Below are positions 61,501 to 64,000 of a DNA stretch of 64,000 nucleotides, piece after piece; position 1 is the first letter of the stretch, and each line of letters opens with the position of its first letter. The stretch covers positions 1,974,387 to 2,038,386 of the forward strand of contig NZ_CANMIJ010000001.1 in NCBI RefSeq assembly GCF_947497915.1. The letters are read 5' to 3'. The stretch is from an uncultured Erythrobacter sp. GTDB taxonomy: Bacteria; Pseudomonadota; Alphaproteobacteria; Sphingomonadales; Sphingomonadaceae. The position numbers and the translations under genes were made by a program. The notes under the pieces were generated by a model. The model made no database searches and was not told the origin of the DNA. It saw only the letters and a program-made list of their open reading frames with translations.

Positions 61501-64000
61501 CATTTGTCGCCGTGTCTACAAGACCGGTCGAACCGGCATTCACGCCAAGAGCGTAAGTAGCCGCAGTGCCCGGATTGTCAGCGTTGAACGATGCAGTGAA
61601 CAGGCCCGAGAAATCGGCTGTTGCATCGGTACCAAGTACGGTTTCATCAACAGTCAAAGCGTCCCCGGCAGGGGCCGTCGCTGTGATGCTGGGCAGATCG
61701 TCTGATACTGTCACACTGACTGTTGAAGACGCGCTGTCGCCTTCAATGTCAGATGCAACAACATCGACATCGCCCAAGCTCGCAAGATCATCGACATTGA
61801 TCACCGAGTGATCATCATAATTGTCGTTCAAAGTTGCGGCAACTGTTGCGGTTGTGCCTGCTACGGAAAGGTCGAGCGTCACGACCAAACGGCCGCCATC
61901 CTCGCCTGTGATCTGCGTGTCGCTGACACGCGTCCAGGTAAGGCCGCCGGCAAGAGCAGACACATCGCCAAACACAATCGAAGTGATCGAATCTGAGCCT
62001 TCAGTGAAGGCAATCGTATCGCTGACGGTTGTCGCGCCAGGCGTAGAGCCATCAGCAAGGTTCTGATCATCAAGGCCGAGCGTGATGTCAGGGCCAGCTT
62101 GCGGAATTTGACCATCCGCAATCTGGATCGGCTGCGTCGCTGTGTCGAAATCACCGTCGCCGTCGGTCAATGTGTAGCTAAACGAGGCATCAATGTTGCC
62201 GGCGCTCTGATCGAGGTTGGAATTTGGATCGAATGTCCAATTACCAGCCATATCAATCGTGTAAACGCCGTTGGCGGTCGTCACGCTGGCGCTTGATCCA
62301 TCTTGCGGAACCGAAGTGGTTGTCGCGCCAATTGTGATCGCAGTAACGGTCGCGCCGTCTGCTCCCTCGGTATCCGCCACGCCGTCTGTGGTGACATTGC
62401 CGCCGATTGTTCCGACTGCGTCTTCGGCAACCGTGATGCTCGCTTGATCTGTTGCGGTTGGGATATCGTCGATGATGCTGACATCAATCGAACCGGTACC
62501 AATCAAATTGCCGAGGCTGTCGCGTACTTCATAGTTGAAGCTTTCCGCGCCATTGACGGTGTTCGTCCCATTTTCGGTGACCGTGTCAGTGAACGGCGTG
62601 TCGAGCGTATAAGTATATTCGCCCGTGGAGCTGTTCAGTGCGATCGTTCCGTATGTGCCATCAACCGGCGAAAGCAGATTGTAGACAAGCGTTCCGGTCG
62701 CACCGACAACAGAAATCTGTCCGTCCGTATCAATCTCGCTGGTGGATGTTGGATCGCTGCCAATATCCAAACCGGCTTCGTTGACGATCACATCGTTGTC
62801 GGAAATTTCGCCAGGCGCATTTGCGACGTCAATCACAAGGTTCGCGGTTGCTTCGTCACCGTCTCCATCGACGATTGTGTATGTAAAGCTATCTGTCGCG
62901 TCAGCGTTGGTTGAATTCGCGGTCGACACATAAGTGTAGTCGCCCGTTGTCGGATCAACTGTCAGCACGCCAAGCGAGGTTGTGATCACAAGGTTGCCCG
63001 ACGCATCAAGCGCCGACTGAGCTGTGTTTTCGCCCACGCTAAAGATTTCAGTGACCGTACTCGGAGTGCCGAACCCGTCAGCGCCAGAAGCATCCACACC
63101 GGCGCCATCATCATCTGTCAGCACATTGCCAGCGACGCTAGCGCCCTCGGCGACATCCGCAGAATTGTCCGTGGCCGTCGGTACATCATCAATGATGCTC
63201 ACCGTGATCGTGCCGGTCACGCTGTTCCCGTCAGCATCCGTCGCTGTGTAGCCGTAGCTCTCAACAACATTCTCGGTTTGCGCGCCATTGTCCGCATCAG
63301 GGCTCGTGTCGAACGGAGCCGTCAGCGTGTAGCTGTAGCTGCCATCTGCATTGAGCGTCAGCGTGCCGTAAACATCCGTGCTGCTATCCAGCACATAAGT
63401 AACGCCCGTGCCCGCTACCGCCAGCTGGCCCGTCGCCGTCTCTGCCGTGCTCGTAGGATTGCTGCCAACAGCGTCCAGCGCAGCCTCATCAACCGTCAGC
63501 GCATCATTGTCAGGCGCCAGAGTTACATCTGCAACATCAATGGTCAGCGTCGTCGTCGAGAGATCGCCGTCACCATCTTCAATGGTGTAAACGAACACAT
63601 CAACCGCATCAGCAGTCACAGCATCCGCCGTGCTCTCATACGTATAGCTGCCATCCGCGTTCAGCGTCAGCGTGCCGTAAAGACCGTTGATCGTAGACCC
63701 AACCGAGCCAGAAGCATCCGTGGTCGTATCACCGCCCGATGCACGTACACCAACAACGCCGCCCGCAGCTTCCGCGCCGTCAGCGCCGAACGTGTCCGCA
63801 TTGTCTGTAAGAACATTACCGGTCGCACTCGCGCCCTCAGTAACGCTGTTCGTATCCGCAACAGCTACCGGTATATCATCAATGATGCTGACCGTGATCG
63901 TGCCGGTCACGCTGTTCCCGTCAGCATCCGTCGCTGTGTAGCCGTAGCTCTCAACAACATTCTCGGTTTGCGCGCCATTGTCCGCATCAGGGCTCGTGTC
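55532..64000 (-). CDS. Giant type I secreted repeat adhesin (BapA/LapA-like), partial: N-terminus beyond the window
   Basis: The frame is open from the window edge to a TAA at 55532-55534, at least 2822 residues. It consists almost wholly of repeated VCBS/DUF5801-like beta-sandwich domains with calcium-type DGDGD loops (FTYTIVDGDGDEATANLVIDV), YGTLTLNADGSYTYE strands and ISIIDDVPTA-style ends. The protein is extremely acidic and has no cysteine in the repeats. The final 400 residues (after STMAFSTARVLL) are non-repetitive and end in VAAA, as expected for an uncleaved type I secretion signal. No GGxGxDxUx RTX nonapeptides are seen. Secretion genes follow directly, and a LapG-like protease gene lies at the far end. 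The role is cell-surface attachment or biofilm. The retention module should lie at the missing N-terminus. Confidence 0.88.
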   Translation of the reverse strand, partial: DTSPDADNGAQTENVVESYGYTATDADGNSVTGTITVSIIDDIPVAVADTNSVTEGASATGNVLTDNADTFGADGAEAAGGVVGVRASGGDTTTDASGSVGSTINGLYGTLTLNADGSYTYESTADAVTADAVDVFVYTIEDGDGDLSTTTLTIDVADVTLAPDNDALTVDEAALDAVGSNPTSTAETATGQLAVAGTGVTYVLDSSTDVYGTLTLNADGSYSYTLTAPFDTSPDADNGAQTENVVESYGYTATDADGNSVTGTITVSIIDDVPTATDNSADVAEGASVAGNVLTDDDGAGVDASGADGFGTPSTVTEIFSVGENTAQSALDASGNLVITTSLGVLTVDPTTGDYTYVSTANSTNADATDSFTYTIVDGDGDEATANLVIDVANAPGEISDNDVIVNEAGLDIGSDPTSTSEIDTDGQISVVGATGTLVYNLLSPVDGTYGTIALNSSTGEYTYTLDTPFTDTVTENGTNTVNGAESFNYEVRDSLGNLIGTGSIDVSIIDDIPTATDQASITVAEDAVGTIGGNVTTDGVADTEGADGATVTAITIGATTTSVPQDGSSASVTTANGVYTIDMAGNWTFDPNSNLDQSAGNIDASFSYTLTDGDGDFDTATQPIQIADGQIPQAGPDITLGLDDQNLADGSTPGATTVSDTIAFTEGSDSITSIVFGDVSALAGGLTWTRVSDTQITGEDGGRLVVTLDLSVAGTTATVAATLNDNYDDHSVINVDDLASLGDVDVVASDIEGDSASSTVSVTVSDDLPSITATAPAGDALTVDETVLGTDATADFSGLFTASFNADNPGTAATYALGVNAGSTGLVDTATNESVVLTVNAGVVEGRTSGTGELVFTVSVDAAGEVTLDQQRAVKHADTNDDNDAATLSAANLITLSATIIDSDGDTATATANIAGAMTFLDDGPDLSNVTLGSSVSVDETDGLATSATSAASILSFTSDFGEDGANGTAFTLTVTNANSGLATADGDFPITLVQTSATVITGVFNDGSSNQTAFTATINSDGTITLTQNVALEHEIDGDDSAGEHNDTLNLDGNISATVTITDGDGDSDAATLPVGGALTFFDDGPSVVLSGINDGLEVSDADFSADDTENFADNFTFDGGEDGAASTSFALSATNGTDSGLVDTATGNSVFLFVEAGEVVGREGADATSAASGAIAFTVSVDSAGNVELDQSRAVDHALSTGSDGSSVSLASDGLIQLIGTVTDNDGDTASQALDIGSNLTFTDDVPAAGENNIVQLDDDALGGNAGGTGDDADAANTTGTLDHDFGNDGGSIAFGTSGAPAGFQYVASGDDILIQQDQGSGFVTVVTVTLDPSNGDYTVTQNLNILHATGDAENNTEFTIGYTVTDGDTDTATSSLTINVDDDTPIAGDDSEIASVDDNASAENVGTVATLTGNDSYGADGAGVPAITIASGSLGGTVTIDGSGNLLYTSATNITAPFADQVESFTYTITDGDGDTTTATFDIRLTDEGPAINADAATFTVDEEGLGGIAGNGDDGGDVAGEVTVQSGTLAGIDFGTDGAGAIALTAVADTGLVTLAGNPVETVWDGTTLTGQDAVTGDDVFTLVITDVATGAYTFTLLAPVAHPTADTEDDQSFSVGVVVTDAEGESANGTISITIDDDSPIATDDTNALTEDTASVSGNVVTDTVADAFGADGAGDPEVTAVTGFGGAAGSVNGSTAGEFGSLTLNDDGSYTYNLTTSAVQGLDDGETETDTFTYTIVDADGDTSDATLTITINGANDGPVAVADTNWTIEDAASVITGNVLQTVPHNGAPDGNPRGDVVDTDVDGDTLTVTTTGTFNGTYGVLTLNSDGSYDYRLFTELENAAAFNAVQALDEGDAPLSDVFNYTADDGDASANSTLTIDIFGANDAPVVGTATVATSDEGLAGGLADTAGTSDTTDLATDSGTISITDSDDTAFTVTLGTPTQTLTVADGSAAGAVVAWSLSGDGKTLTGTINGGTVTAITLVIDDTGAFTVTQSLPIFHSDTSNEDVTSFTVDVSVNDGSATTTQTGAITVNLEDDSPVAAVSAAGLSVTHDETAGNDVDANDVTGPIAAFAGVTNTGDDPDVAGTVIGFAEDLTGLVATGSGLGGDSAGSVEYTLDVSSAGVDSGLDTTEGANIVLFKEGDVIVGRVGNQSGEAAFAVAVDSVTGAVSVVQYLSIEHPVGGTSSPDEAVSIASGALVATVTATDADGDSTSASTAIGDAISFEDDAGTLGAASPATQTIGNFANASGNGTFAYDTGSDGHGSFDITGPTLAGVTYTLDQNAVDITDDSVNNPIAGATLTATADSTGDTLFTISVDEDGNYEFTLVTPEAATTETISLLGLTAGGPTPFAETATGNVEFSSTTGGVNSSTVGFGVANQFVGAGEQFQVEFHSPGQPGDQAATTNPDLVTSAVLANDRDGGSVVYKITIFNDVTGQSEVVYNGLISSSTTLIQGITLTEFNRFEVEGVSGGGQGARFTSLDFSKTILPGDADLDFQVTATDGDGDVTSTSTVNVMVDASISAPASSSTMAFSTARVLLEDPIDPVSNDNDTGGEGGIGSGSGIDSLIALQETYRSDMRMAETTLVAAISGAVLIGQASQDSTGSAATAAGSVSYDAVPFDTVSMMTEFDGSGFEANVDLAGMINSDVEPNSGDLPWTSLPNDNPLSGSGEFSIGVQAEPAQIELAQFDSGFEGMSQSAFFEGTATGVDQAMEALLMMEPGTELTAVSPTGDPMAGRFGNSAEDVIADIAAEAAVDQMLEALTGGGEGPEYLIAQAGTIDMGLLNQSIEGSIGVTDPVDFMTSQMDEAAATVAAA
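63201..64000 (-). repeat. Near-identical DNA repeat units of the adhesin gene, 690-base spacing
   Basis: Bases 63201-63310 are identical to 63891-64000 over 110 bases, and the 20 bases before each copy differ at only two positions. The offset is 690 bases (230 codons, about two domains). Repeats nearer the C-terminus are related only at protein level. The identical copies point to recent duplication or gene conversion towards the N-terminal side, and the array probably continues beyond the window. Confidence 0.8.

Noticed and set aside
63201..64000. CRISPR-like regular repeats
   Set aside because: The spacing is 690 bases and the repeats are coding and in frame with the adhesin.

Overview
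The window looks like a chromosome segment of a moderately GC-rich Gram-negative alphaproteobacterium, most likely a sphingomonad of the Erythrobacter type. This is inferred from gene content (orphan lasso B2-type protein, BTLCP protease beside a type I secreted adhesin, fused 5-oxoprolinase, CtrA-like TTAACC sites). No rRNA or other taxonomic marker was seen. There are no tRNA or rRNA genes, CRISPR arrays or insertion sequences that I can support. Most genes sit in tight operons with 1-4 base overlaps, and many starts follow very G-rich ribosome binding sites.

Region 1 (1-20053) is the most unusual. A partial CcmI-like cytochrome c maturation gene is divergent from a plus-strand operon of four genes: a flavoprotein fused to two cyclic-nucleotide domains and a 4x[4Fe-4S] ferredoxin domain; a membrane b-type cytochrome; an FHA domain fused through one membrane helix to a decaheme cytochrome; and a CpdA-like phosphodiesterase. 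It converges on a four-gene minus-strand operon: a pentaheme cytochrome, a lipoprotein with two HbpS/GlcG domains, an outer-membrane barrel, and a 1378-residue decaheme protein with a C-terminal LVIVD-type propeller. Together these parts could carry electrons between a cytoplasmic nicotinamide pool and the cell surface. Next to them lies a CHASE2-adenylate cyclase with a FecR-like partner, so a cAMP maker, binder and destroyer sit within 20 kb. I believe this is the candidate undescribed system: a cyclic-nucleotide-linked porin-cytochrome conduit. The direction of electron flow and the terminal partner are unknown. An orphan lasso-peptide B2-like protein gene lies between the two parts.

Region 2 (20054-35570) is a surface-structure locus. 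A 574-base leader with repeated TTAACC sites precedes three tandem secreted DUF11/glycine-rich/SdrD-like proteins and a 1197-residue outer-membrane protein. Then come a LysM-FecR protein, a CHASE2-PAS histidine kinase, a lipoprotein, an OmpR-type response regulator and a small membrane protein.

Region 3 (35664-47831) is mixed. An Nramp-fold transporter lacking the usual metal ligands is translationally coupled to a fused 5-oxoprolinase. Then come a trypsin-like protease, a small acidic lipoprotein, and a divergent pair made of a TIR-TPR membrane protein and a SLOG-plus-membrane-helix protein. That pair resembles nucleotide-signal defence modules. An isochorismatase-fold amidohydrolase follows.

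Region 4 (47928-64000) is a biofilm adhesin module of LapA/BapA type. It holds a LapG-like periplasmic cysteine protease convergent with one minus-strand operon reading giant adhesin (N-terminus beyond the window), OmpA-like lipoprotein-sized protein, TolC, type I ABC transporter, SleB-like cell-wall hydrolase and HlyD adaptor.
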